The notes beneath the pieces are model-generated. The model saw nothing but the letters and a program-made list of their open reading frames with translations, was not told the origin of the DNA and ran no database searches. A stretch of 5,717 nt of DNA from Lachnospiraceae bacterium. Its GTDB lineage: Bacteria; Bacillota; Clostridia; Lachnospirales; Lachnospiraceae. Made by a program: the position numbers and the translations under genes. The stretch lies in assembly GCA_017412265.1 (NCBI GenBank), contig JAFPYK010000290.1, positions 1 to 5,717 on the forward strand, in the 5' to 3' direction. Position 1 is the stretch's first letter; each line of letters begins with the position of its first letter. Positions 1 to 5,717 of the stretch are shown here, one piece after another.

Positions 1-2
1 AA

Positions 3-45
3 CGACCTCGAAAAAAAATTACTGCATCCACGAACGATTCGGTTC
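3..45. repeat. 43-bp direct repeat, copy 1
   Basis: Perfect match to positions 115-157. Unlike copy 2 it is not followed by the complementary right arm, so it cannot form the same local hairpin inside this window. The match ends one base short of C46 versus T158 on the right, and A2 versus G114 on the left. Confidence 0.9.
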
Positions 46-65
46 CTTTCCCTCGTCCGCGAGCC

Positions 66-73
66 CTGCATCC
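66..73 (-). repeat. Isolated GGATGCAG core motif
   Basis: CTGCATCC on the plus strand (GGATGCAG on the minus) matches the 8-nt core found at 22-29, 134-141 and, inverted, 170-177. Here it lies between the two long direct repeats without the A-run. Confidence 0.45.
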
Positions 74-113
74 CTTCTCTCTTCTCCTCCCCCTTTCCAT
101 TCCCTTCCCTCTC
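71..113. other. Polypyrimidine/polypurine tract
   Basis: On the plus strand 42 of 43 bases are C or T, with A at 99 the only purine. The minus strand is therefore a G/A run that includes AAGGGGGAGGAG. No gene starts from it that I can support: the ATG at 71-69 on the minus strand opens only a short frame running off the window. Confidence 0.8.
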
Positions 114-114
114 G

Positions 115-157
115 CGACCTCGAAAAAAAATTACTGCATCCACGAACGATTCGGTTC
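115..157. repeat. 43-bp direct repeat, copy 2
   Basis: Identical over 43 bp to positions 3-45, at a distance of 112 bp. It contains the A8 run, the ACTGCATCCA core and CGAACGATTCGG. In this copy the segment supplies the left arm and part of the loop of the terminator-like inverted repeat. Confidence 0.9.
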
Positions 158-186
158 TACCGTATGAGTGGATGCAGTAATTTTTT
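123..186. terminator. Probable bidirectional intrinsic terminator at the operon end
   Basis: The arms AAAAAATTACTGCATCCAC (125-143) and GTGGATGCAGTAATTTTTT (168-186) are perfect inverted complements of 19 bp with a 24-nt loop. On the minus strand the 13-bp core stem is followed by eight Ts (130-123); on the plus strand by six (181-186). It sits 63 nt after the ATPase stop, where the operon should end. The loop holds a small CGAA-CGA-TTCG hairpin at 143-153. The stem is only moderately GC-rich, so termination strength is uncertain. Confidence 0.65.
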
Positions 187-198
187 CCCGTGTGCGTG

Positions 199-223
199 GA
201 TGCCTCCTCTTCGAGGATGCATC
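199..223. other. Imperfect hairpin between ATPase and terminator
   Basis: Positions 199-209 pair with 213-223 around a TTC loop, with a single C-T mismatch (204/218), giving 10 of 11 pairs. The outer part of the stem is the GATGC/GCATC core that recurs in this region. No T-run follows, so it does not look like a terminator by itself. Confidence 0.5.
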
Positions 224-231
224 ATTTCTCA

Positions 232-248
232 GATGCAGTATTTTTTCC
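232..248 (+). repeat. GATGCAGTA-T6 motif next to the ATPase stop
   Basis: GATGCAGTATTTTTTCC begins on the plus strand at 232 and ends 2 nt from the ATPase stop codon. It equals the segment at 171-188 except for one missing A, so the two are clearly related. It could also pair with the left-arm sequence near 13-28. Confidence 0.6.
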
Positions 249-249
249 T

Positions 250-1428
250 TTAAAACTCCAGATTCTTCCCATCCTCTTTCGAGAACACATGCGCCACATC
301 CCCGTCGAAGGAGATATGAATCTCGTCCCCGCGCTGCGGGATCTTCTTCATCCCCTGCGTCGAGACGATGACGATCACGTCGCGGCCGTCCACCGACGCG
401 TGCAGATGCGCGGAAGCCCCCATCATTTCCGTGACATCCACCTTGCAGGCGATTCCCTCGTCTGTCAGGTCGGTGTGGTCCGGCCGCACGCCCAGCGTGA
501 TCTCCTGCGTGCCGACATTCTTCGCTGCCAGCCGCTCTTCCTTCTCCGCGGACAGCTCCACGCGGTATCCGCAGACTTCCACGAAGTACCGATCTCCCTC
601 GCGCACCAGCTTCGCGTCATAGAAATTCATCACCGGCATCCCGATGAAGCCCGCCACGAACAGGTTCGCCGGATGGTTGTACACCTCCTGCGGCGTTCCG
701 ATCTGCTGGATATAGCCGTCCTTCATGACGACGATCCGGTCGCCCAGCGTCATCGCCTCGGTCTGGTCATGCGTCACATAGATAAATGTCGTATCAATCC
801 GCTCGCGCAGCTTGATGATCTCCGCACGCATCTCATTTCTCAGCTTCGCATCCAGGTTGGACAGCGGCTCATCCATCAGCATCACCTTCGGAGCACGCAC
901 GATCGCACGTCCGATCGCGACACGCTGCCTCTGTCCGCCGGAGAGAGCCTTCGGCTTGCGGTTCAGGTACTGCGTGATATCCAGGATCTCCGCCGCCTGC
1001 CGCACCTTCTGGTCGATCTCCGCCTTCGGCAGGTGCTTCAGCTTCAGCGAAAATGCCATGTTGTCATACACACTCATATGCGGGTAGAGCGCGTAGTTCT
1101 GGAACACCATCGCGATGTCCCTCTCCTTCGGCGCGACCGCGTTCATCAGCTCGCCGTCGATGTAGAGCTCGCCACCGGAGATCGATTCCAGGCCCGCCAC
1201 CATGCGCAGCGTCGTCGATTTGCCGCAGCCGGAAGGCCCGACCAGGACGATAAACTCCTTGTTGGCGATGTCCAGGTTGAACTCCTGCACCGCGACCACG
1301 CCCTCCTCGGTGACCTGAAGATTGCTCTTCTTCTCCTCCGGCGCCTGGTCACGCTTCTTTCTCTTTTTCTCCTTCTCTCCGCTAAACGGATAAACCTTCT
1401 TGATATTTACCAGCTTGACTTCCGCCAT
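250..1428 (-). CDS. Sugar ABC transporter ATP-binding protein, MsmX/MsmK/UgpC type
   Basis: This is the nucleotide-binding subunit, working as a dimer on the cytoplasmic side of the two permeases. The 392 residues contain Walker A GPSGCGKST (64-72), the Q-loop in VFQNYALYPHM (Q110), signature LSGGQRQRV (162-170), Walker B VMLMDEP (182-188), D-loop SNLD (190-193) and the switch His220 in YVTHDQTEAM. The C-terminal regulatory OB/TOBE region follows FIGMPVMNF (261-269) and includes LGVRPDH (312-318). All catalytic residues are intact. Unusually, a Lys/Glu/Arg-rich stretch of about 25 residues (roughly 16-40, including EKEKKRKKR) separates the first beta-strand from the core, compared with Bacillus subtilis MsmX as I remember it. 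In many Firmicutes one such ATPase serves several importers; here it ends a complete operon, so it may be dedicated or shared. It is the last gene before a likely terminator. Confidence 0.95.
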   Translation of the reverse strand: MAEVKLVNIKKVYPFSGEKEKKRKKRDQAPEEKKSNLQVTEEGVVAVQEFNLDIANKEFIVLVGPSGCGKSTTLRMVAGLESISGGELYIDGELMNAVAPKERDIAMVFQNYALYPHMSVYDNMAFSLKLKHLPKAEIDQKVRQAAEILDITQYLNRKPKALSGGQRQRVAIGRAIVRAPKVMLMDEPLSNLDAKLRNEMRAEIIKLRERIDTTFIYVTHDQTEAMTLGDRIVVMKDGYIQQIGTPQEVYNHPANLFVAGFIGMPVMNFYDAKLVREGDRYFVEVCGYRVELSAEKEERLAAKNVGTQEITLGVRPDHTDLTDEGIACKVDVTEMMGASAHLHASVDGRDVIVIVSTQGMKKIPQRGDEIHISFDGDVAHVFSKEDGKNLEF

Positions 1429-1438
1429 AGCAATCTAT

Positions 1439-1443
1439 CCTCC
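1439..1443 (-). promoter_or_regulatory. Ribosome binding site of the ATPase gene
   Basis: GGAGG on the minus strand lies 10 nt before the ATG at 1428-1426, in the 40-nt gap after the GH5 stop. The gap shows no convincing promoter, so the ATPase is probably transcribed with the operon. Confidence 0.8.
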
Positions 1444-1468
1444 CATTTGATCAGGCACACTGCGCGGC

Positions 1469-2497
1469 TCACATCGCCGCAAGCAGCCGCTCCCGCACCG
1501 CGTCCATACGCGCGTCCGCAAGTCCGAAATCCATCTCCCGGTAGCTCCAGGCCGCATGTCCGATCCCGTAGCGCCGGAACACACGGTGAATCATCTCAAA
1601 CCACACAAGCGCATCCTCCGGGTCCGCGCGGTCAATGACCCCGTACTCACCGCAGTAGAGCCTCACGCCCCGCTCCTCGGCTGTCCGGACCGCCTCCGCC
1701 AGGAATCTCTCGAAGAACTCCTCCGACAGCCGCTCCCCGGCCGGGTAATCCGAAAGCCCCGCTGCCGATCCGCCCAGAAGCCTCTCGGTCTGCGCGGCAA
1801 GCTCCCCGTAGTTTGCGTCAATCCGAATCCGGAACTCCGGATCCATCGTCTCGATCCAGGGCGCCCCCTGGTGTGTGAAAACTAACGGCTCATAGCAGTG
1901 GAAATTGTAGATGATCCGCTCATCCGGCGGCGCCGGCAGATCCTTCACCGCCTTCGCGCTGTTGTGGTCATATCCTCCCAGGAGGATCCACGTCTCCGGC
2001 GCGATCGCCCGGATCCGCCGGACACACTCCAGCGAGATCCGCTTCCACTCCTCCATGTAAGACGCCTTCGTCACCTCATTTAACAGCTCGAAAGCCACGA
2101 GGTCCGCGTCCTTCGCGAAATGCTCCGCGATCCGCTCCCACAGCCGGTAGAACCGCTCCTGGTACCTTCGGCTGTCGAAGAACCCGCTCTCCCCTTCATT
2201 TGCGTCGAAGGAGAAGCCGGCCGTCTTGTGCAGGTCCAGCACCACGTGCAGGCTGTTTTCCCTGCACAGCCGCACCGCCTCGTGAAGCCTCACATAGCCA
2301 TGTTCCCTGGGCTCCCCCTGCGCGTCCTCCAGCAGCTCATAGTCCACCGGAATACGCACATGGCCCGCGCCCCAGGCCCGGATCCGAGCGAAATCCTCCG
2401 CTCTCACGAACCTGTCATATCTCTCTTCGGTGTGATCGCACTGGGAGAACCAGCCTCCCAGATTGATCCCCTTCTGATAACCTTCCCAGATCTTCAT
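1469..2497 (-). CDS. Intracellular glycoside hydrolase family 5 (CelC-like beta-glucanase)
   Basis: This is a retaining (beta/alpha)8-barrel glycosidase of clan GH-A. The 342 residues form one catalytic domain with no signal peptide, binding module or dockerin, so the enzyme should act in the cytoplasm on imported oligosaccharides. The expected landmarks are present: KGINLGGWFS (residues 9-18), Arg48 in HVRIP, His90 in LDLHK, acid/base Glu141 in FELLNEV, His200 and Tyr202 in NFHCYEP, nucleophile Glu284 in YCGEYGV, and substrate-stacking Trp317 in AAWSYREMDF. From memory, Clostridium thermocellum CelC (343 residues, GH5, probably subfamily 37) shares this length and these motifs, so an endo-beta-glucanase acting on beta-glucan or cello-oligosaccharides is the best guess. 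A beta-mannosidase or other GH5 activity is possible. The protein is Arg-rich (36 Arg, 8 Lys), unlike the binding protein. It sits 5 nt after a permease gene. Confidence 0.92.
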   Translation of the reverse strand: MKIWEGYQKGINLGGWFSQCDHTEERYDRFVRAEDFARIRAWGAGHVRIPVDYELLEDAQGEPREHGYVRLHEAVRLCRENSLHVVLDLHKTAGFSFDANEGESGFFDSRRYQERFYRLWERIAEHFAKDADLVAFELLNEVTKASYMEEWKRISLECVRRIRAIAPETWILLGGYDHNSAKAVKDLPAPPDERIIYNFHCYEPLVFTHQGAPWIETMDPEFRIRIDANYGELAAQTERLLGGSAAGLSDYPAGERLSEEFFERFLAEAVRTAEERGVRLYCGEYGVIDRADPEDALVWFEMIHRVFRRYGIGHAAWSYREMDFGLADARMDAVRERLLAAM

Positions 2498-2502
2498 GTC
2501 CT

Positions 2503-3369
2503 TTATCCCTTGACACTTCCGGCGGTCACGCCGCGGATAATCGACTTGGACAGGAAGATATAGGTGATGATGACGGGCAGGATCGAGAGAAGGATGAACA
2601 TATACACCTTGCCCATGTCGAACTTTGAATAGTCCGCGCTTCTGAGCTGGGCGATCATGATCGGGACCGTCTTCAGCTCTGCCTCGTCCAGCAACAGCGC
2701 CGGGATAAAGTAGTTATTCCAGGAGCTGACGAAGGAGAAGATCATCTGCACCGCGATCGCGGGCTTCATGATCGGCAGAACGATCGTGTTAAATGTATAG
2801 AACTCGTTGGATCCGTCCACCCGCGCCGCGTCGATGATCTCGAGCGGCAGCACGCTCTCCATGTACTGCTTCATGTAGAAGAAGACGACCGGGGCTGCGA
2901 TGCCGGGGATGATCAGCGGGATATAGTTGTTGGTCAGGTTCATCTTGTTCATCATCTGCACAAAGCCCAGCGCAGACACCTGCGGAGGGATCATCATGAC
3001 AGCCATGATGAAGGTAAATGCCAGCTTCTTCCCCTTGAAATCATACACGTGGATGCCGTAAGCCGTCAGCGCGGAGAAATACGTGGTCAGAACCGCAGTG
3101 CTCAGCGCGATCAGCAGGCTGTTCAGCATGCCCCTGGGGATATTGATCGAGGAGTCGTTCCACGCGTTGACCAGGTTCTTCAGGAAATTCCCTTCCGGGA
3201 CGAGGGAGAAGCCTCTGGCCAGCTGCGCGTTGGACCGCGTCGAGTTGATCACCATCAGGTAGAAGAAGAACAGGCACAGCACACTGAGGAAGATCAGGAT
3301 CAGGTAAGCGAACAGCCTCAGTATGAACAGCTGGATCATTCCCTTGGTATTCCTGCTCATATGATTCAT
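2503..3369 (-). CDS. CUT1 sugar ABC transporter permease, MalG/UgpE/YtcP type
   Basis: This is the partner membrane subunit of the importer. It has 288 residues, normal for the family, and about six hydrophobic segments near residues 13-39, 82-108, 117-137, 150-170, 203-225 and 256-275. The EAA loop reads LEIIDAARVDGSNEFYTFNT (residues 176-195) and continues to Pro199, with Glu177, Ala181, Ala182, Gly186 and Pro199 conserved. The C-terminal tail IIRGVTAGSVKG (277-288) is the characteristic end of MalG-like permeases that contacts the ATPase. The start overlaps the first permease stop by 4 bases (ATGA at 3369-3366). The gene is followed after only 5 nt by the GH5 gene, so all three are almost certainly co-transcribed. 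Nothing looks truncated or unusual. Confidence 0.95.
   Translation of the reverse strand: MNHMSRNTKGMIQLFILRLFAYLILIFLSVLCLFFFYLMVINSTRSNAQLARGFSLVPEGNFLKNLVNAWNDSSINIPRGMLNSLLIALSTAVLTTYFSALTAYGIHVYDFKGKKLAFTFIMAVMMIPPQVSALGFVQMMNKMNLTNNYIPLIIPGIAAPVVFFYMKQYMESVLPLEIIDAARVDGSNEFYTFNTIVLPIMKPAIAVQMIFSFVSSWNNYFIPALLLDEAELKTVPIMIAQLRSADYSKFDMGKVYMFILLSILPVIITYIFLSKSIIRGVTAGSVKG
2507..2511 (-). promoter_or_regulatory. Ribosome binding site of the GH5 gene, spanning the permease stop
   Basis: AAGGG on the minus strand is 9 nt before the ATG at 2497-2495 and overlaps the last codons of the second permease. A second AAAGGA is too close to the start to be the main site. The layout implies translational coupling between permease and glucanase. 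Confidence 0.6.
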
Positions 3370-4349
3370 AAGACGTTCCCCTTCCTTTCTCTGTGAAGCC
3401 GGCCGGACTCCTTATACGGTGCCGAGAGCATCCGATAGACGAAGAAGCCCAGGATTCCCGTCAGCAGGAAGATCACGACCGAGATCGCGCCCGCCATACC
3501 GTAGTTCTTGTTCGTCAGGTACCCGTTCAGGTACATGACCAGGGTCCGCGAGAGCTCGTCCGGATTGCCCTTGCCGTTGGTTAAGACCTGCGGCACGTCG
3601 AACATCTGGATGCCGCCGATCATCGCCGTGATGAAGCAGTATACGAAAATCGGCATCAGCAGCGGCATCGTGACCCGGAAGAACACCTGCACGGAGTTCG
3701 CGCCGTCCAGCGTCGCAGACTCAAACAGGCACTGGTCGATACCCATGATTCCCGCCATCAGGACGATCGTCGTGTTGCCGAACCACATCAGGAAGTTCAT
3801 CAGCGCGATCATCCCGCGCACGGTCACCCGCACCGAGAAGAAATCAAACGTCGCATTGATGGCTCCGGTCGATACCAGGTACGCCTGGATCGGGCCGCCC
3901 CTCGTGAAGAGCGTATAGAACAGCATGGAAAATGCAGCGGCCATGATCAGGTTCGGCATATAGATCACCGTCTTGAAGAAGCCCTGGCCCCGGATATTGA
4001 GCCGGTAGCTCGTGAAGAAGATCGCGAGCAGCATCGCGATGACAAACTGCGGGACAGCGCCCGCGGCCCACATGATCATCGTGTTGCCGGCATATTTCAG
4101 GATCCGGACCACCCCGTCCGTATTCGGCGTAAAGAGCGTGATGTAATTCTGCAGTCCCACGAAGTTCGGGCCGACCTGCGTCAGGCCGTCGCGGTAAGAC
4201 TCAAAGAAGCTGTTATAAATCGTCAGAAACTGCGGTATCAGTGTAAATACCAGATACACAAGAAAGAACGGTGTGATGAACAGGTAGCCCCACTTCGCGT
4301 AGCTGACGCTGTCCGGCATCTTGCCTTTCTTCTGATTCGGTTTCTTCAT
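3366..4349 (-). CDS. CUT1 sugar ABC transporter permease, MalF/UgpA/LplB type
   Basis: This is one of the two inner-membrane subunits that form the sugar channel. The 327-residue protein has a basic N-terminus (MKKPNQKKGK) and about six hydrophobic segments near residues 21-42, 89-112, 128-149, 179-203, 232-252 and 286-306, the usual topology. The cytoplasmic EAA loop that docks the ATPase is visible as FESATLDGANSVQVFFRVTMP (residues 209-229), with the conserved Glu210, Gly216 and Pro229. There is no large periplasmic insert of the E. coli MalF kind, as expected in Gram-positive relatives. The start is set by a GGAGG 8 nt upstream. Its stop overlaps the start of the second permease in an ATGA, so the two are probably translationally coupled and form a heterodimer. 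Family assignment is firm; specificity cannot be read. Confidence 0.95.
   Translation of the reverse strand: MKKPNQKKGKMPDSVSYAKWGYLFITPFFLVYLVFTLIPQFLTIYNSFFESYRDGLTQVGPNFVGLQNYITLFTPNTDGVVRILKYAGNTMIMWAAGAVPQFVIAMLLAIFFTSYRLNIRGQGFFKTVIYMPNLIMAAAFSMLFYTLFTRGGPIQAYLVSTGAINATFDFFSVRVTVRGMIALMNFLMWFGNTTIVLMAGIMGIDQCLFESATLDGANSVQVFFRVTMPLLMPIFVYCFITAMIGGIQMFDVPQVLTNGKGNPDELSRTLVMYLNGYLTNKNYGMAGAISVVIFLLTGILGFFVYRMLSAPYKESGRLHRERKGNVL
3378..3387 (-). promoter_or_regulatory. Ribosome binding site of the second permease, inside the first permease gene
   Basis: The purine run AAGGAAGGGG on the minus strand ends 8 nt before the ATG at 3369-3367, within the last codons of the upstream permease. It favours this Met over the one three codons later and fits re-initiation at the ATGA overlap. 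Confidence 0.7.
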
Positions 4350-4357
4350 ATCGGTTA

Positions 4358-4362
4358 CCTCC
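4358..4362 (-). promoter_or_regulatory. Ribosome binding site of the first permease
   Basis: GGAGG on the minus strand lies 8 nt before the ATG at 4349-4347. This near-consensus site fixes that start and should allow independent initiation after the 121-bp gap. Confidence 0.85.
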
Positions 4363-4380
4363 GTACCCTCTCAACATCAG

Positions 4381-4403
4381 GAGGGCAGTGCCAGCCTGCC
4401 CTC
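4381..4403 (-). promoter_or_regulatory. Second stem-loop before the first permease gene
   Basis: The arms GAGGGCAG (4381-4388) and CTGCCCTC (4396-4403) form a perfect 8-bp stem with a 7-nt loop. It is 18 nt upstream of the GGAGG of the next gene and has no T-run after it. CCTGCC at 4395-4400 could instead pair with GGCAGG at 4430-4435 in the neighbouring hairpin, so the two stems might be alternatives. Regulation by such switching is speculative. Confidence 0.5.
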
Positions 4404-4424
4404 ACACGGTCCGATGACGCAGAT

Positions 4425-4453
4425 ACTGCGGCAGGAGAAGCCCCTGCCGCAGT
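4425..4453 (-). promoter_or_regulatory. GC-rich stem-loop after the binding-protein gene
   Basis: The arms ACTGCGGCAGG (4425-4435) and CCTGCCGCAGT (4443-4453) are perfectly complementary over 11 bp around a 7-nt loop. The structure starts about 18 nt after the lipoprotein stop codon. No T-run follows it on the minus strand, so it is not a classical intrinsic terminator. Stem-loops here, as between malE and malF of Escherichia coli, often protect the upstream mRNA and let binding protein be made in excess over permease. That role is inferred by analogy. Confidence 0.7.
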
Positions 4454-4470
4454 CCCGTTTCGCCGTCCGA

Positions 4471-5717
4471 TTAGTGTTCCGGCACGTTAATGTTGGCGTA
4501 GGTCTCTTTCACGTAGTTGTAGAAATTCTTCATCGCGGTCTCTTTGTCCACAGAGCCGTTATAGAACTCCTGCAGCTTATTCTGCAGACCCTCGTTCAGA
4601 AGCTGATCATAGTTGGTGTGGTTCTCCCACTTGATATCCTTCGCAAGCTCGGAGAAGACCTTGATGTCGTTCTGGCCGTCCAGAATCGCGGTATTTCCGT
4701 AGTTTGCGTCGTTCGCATACTTGTCGACAACCTTGGTGTTGTTCGGATACTGGTTCTCGTTCTCGACCAGCTTCGAGCAGACATCCTCATTCACGGTGAA
4801 GGTCTCGAAGATATCCTTCAGCATCTCGGTGTTGTCAGAACCGGTCGCAGCCAGCAGCCAGGTGCCGCCCCAGAAGTAAGCCTGAGGTCCCTTGACGATG
4901 CACCAGTCACCCACGCAGCCGTTGTCCTTGTCCTGCGCGTTGGTCATGCAGAAGTTGTAGTACCAGGCCGGGCCGAAGAAGCACATGGTCTTGCCGTCCT
5001 TGAACATCTGGTCGGTCTTCTCCTTGTCCCACACGCCGGCGGTCAGGGTGTAGCCGTTCTCGATGTACTTGTCGGTCTGCTCGATCCACTTGTTGATCTG
5101 ATCGTCAAACTGAAGGTTGTTGTCCTTGTCAACCCAAGGAGTCGTGCAGTTGTTGGAGAATGCACGGAAGGTCTCGGCGAAGGAAGCGGTCATGTAATAG
5201 CCCTTGGCCTTCGCGTCCGCGGCAACCGCGTCAAACTTATCCCAGCTGTCGATCTTGGCCTGGACTTCCTCAGGAACGTCGGTTCCGAGCACGTCCTTGG
5301 CGATGCTCTTGCGGTAAATCACAGCCGCCGGGCAGCACTGGAAGGAAACGCCCTTGCAGACACCCTTGGAATCGGAAGCTGCCTTCACGGTATACTCATA
5401 CTGCGTATCGGCATTCTTGAATCCGAAGGAGCTGACATCCATCGTGTAATCGGAATCTACATACTTGCCGATGTAGTCCGCTTCCGCGAGGAACATATCG
5501 ATCTTCTTATCCGCATCCGCCTTGTCCTGGTTTAACAGGGCCTCGTCCAGCTTCTGCTGATAGACACCGTTGTCACTGGGGTTGATGATCCAGTTCACGG
5601 TAACGCCTTCGGGAACCTTGTAATACTTCTCAAAGAATCCCTTAAACTCTTCATTCCAGGCGTAGATGTTGAACACCTTGCCCTGCTCCGCAGGCTTCTC
5701 CTGCTTCTTGCCGCATG
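4471..5717 (-). CDS. Sugar-binding lipoprotein of a CUT1 ABC importer (5' end cut by window)
   Basis: This is the extracellular solute-binding protein (family 1) that delivers a sugar to the permeases encoded next to it. The frame stays open to the right edge. Its first complete codon is TGC (5715-5713), read as Cys-Gly-Lys-Lys-Gln-Glu-Lys, the typical mature N-terminus of a lipoprotein after signal peptidase II cleavage. The preceding partial codon ends in CA, which allows Ala or Ser before the Cys. Only the signal peptide is therefore missing, and 414 residues remain, a normal mature size. A GTG at 5676 is inside the gene and is not the start. Counting from Cys1, NIYAWNEEF lies near residues 16-24, and aromatic clusters FFGPAWYYNF (246-255) and FWGGTW (281-286) are plausible sugar-stacking sites. 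Composition is odd: 2 Arg against about 42 Lys, and nine further cysteines. The CUT1 role is well supported by context; the substrate is unknown. Confidence 0.93.
   Translation of the reverse strand, partial: CGKKQEKPAEQGKVFNIYAWNEEFKGFFEKYYKVPEGVTVNWIINPSDNGVYQQKLDEALLNQDKADADKKIDMFLAEADYIGKYVDSDYTMDVSSFGFKNADTQYEYTVKAASDSKGVCKGVSFQCCPAAVIYRKSIAKDVLGTDVPEEVQAKIDSWDKFDAVAADAKAKGYYMTASFAETFRAFSNNCTTPWVDKDNNLQFDDQINKWIEQTDKYIENGYTLTAGVWDKEKTDQMFKDGKTMCFFGPAWYYNFCMTNAQDKDNGCVGDWCIVKGPQAYFWGGTWLLAATGSDNTEMLKDIFETFTVNEDVCSKLVENENQYPNNTKVVDKYANDANYGNTAILDGQNDIKVFSELAKDIKWENHTNYDQLLNEGLQNKLQEFYNGSVDKETAMKNFYNYVKETYANINVPEH

Noticed and set aside
1..71. Minus-strand ATG at 71-69 behind a strong AG-rich tract, open to the window edge
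   Set aside because: The 23 visible codons have no stop mainly because the sequence is purine-rich, and they run through the direct repeat. There is no evidence of coding function.
1..250. CRISPR array
   Set aside because: There are only two copies of the long repeat, the 69-bp spacer is too long and pyrimidine-biased, and no cas genes are visible.
168..371. Short plus-strand frame starting in the repeat region
   Set aside because: It starts within the inverted repeat, crosses the ATPase stop and runs antisense into the gene. The upstream bases contain no convincing ribosome binding site.
190..1638. Long plus-strand open frame of 482 codons opposite the ATPase and the end of GH5
   Set aside because: It is antisense to a gene with all ABC ATPase motifs. 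Its product is His/Arg/Leu-rich low-complexity sequence with no recognisable domain, the usual shadow of GC-rich codon use.
4350..4470. Internal promoter before the first permease gene
   Set aside because: I found no convincing -35/-10 pair on the minus strand; the gap is mostly GC-rich hairpins and a ribosome binding site.
4414..5535. Long plus-strand open frame of 373 codons opposite the binding-protein gene
   Set aside because: It is antisense to a clear solute-binding lipoprotein. The Val/Leu-rich translation reflects reverse complements of Asp, Asn and Lys codons, and there is no matching domain.

Overview
The window reads as part of one carbohydrate-uptake operon from a fairly GC-rich member of the Clostridia, most likely a Lachnospiraceae-type gut or rumen anaerobe. 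The lineage is inferred from the style of the proteins: a CUT1 lipoprotein beginning Cys-Gly-Lys-Lys with a NIYAWNEEF segment, an MsmX/UgpC-type ATPase, a CelC-like GH5 enzyme, and strong GGAGG ribosome binding sites. All five genes are on the minus strand, so transcription runs from the right edge to the left.

Layout in transcription order. (1) 5717-4471: a sugar-binding lipoprotein, cut by the window edge exactly at the lipobox cysteine, so only its signal peptide is missing. (2) 4470-4350: a 121-bp gap with two GC-rich stem-loops and a strong ribosome binding site. (3) 4349-3366: MalF/UgpA-type permease. (4) 3369-2503: MalG/UgpE-type permease, overlapping the previous gene by 4 bases. (5) 2497-1469: cytoplasmic GH5 glucanase resembling Clostridium thermocellum CelC, 5 bases after the permease. 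(6) 1428-250: MsmX/UgpC-type ATPase with a charged N-terminal insertion. (7) 249-1: non-coding, with repeats, hairpins and a pyrimidine tract.

How the genes work together (inference from families and gene order). The lipoprotein captures an oligosaccharide outside the cell, the two permeases with two copies of the ATPase import it, and the GH5 enzyme, which has no signal peptide, cleaves it inside. The CelC resemblance points to short beta-glucans or cello-oligosaccharides, but the substrate cannot be read from sequence. No regulator or operon promoter is in the window; both probably lie upstream beyond position 5717.

The least ordinary stretch is 1-249. It has a 43-bp perfect direct repeat with a 112-bp period, a 19-bp perfect inverted repeat with T-runs on both strands (a likely bidirectional terminator), a second hairpin, and seven occurrences of a GATGC-centred motif. 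The five genes are a familiar type of system; the repeat cluster is what most deserves follow-up.
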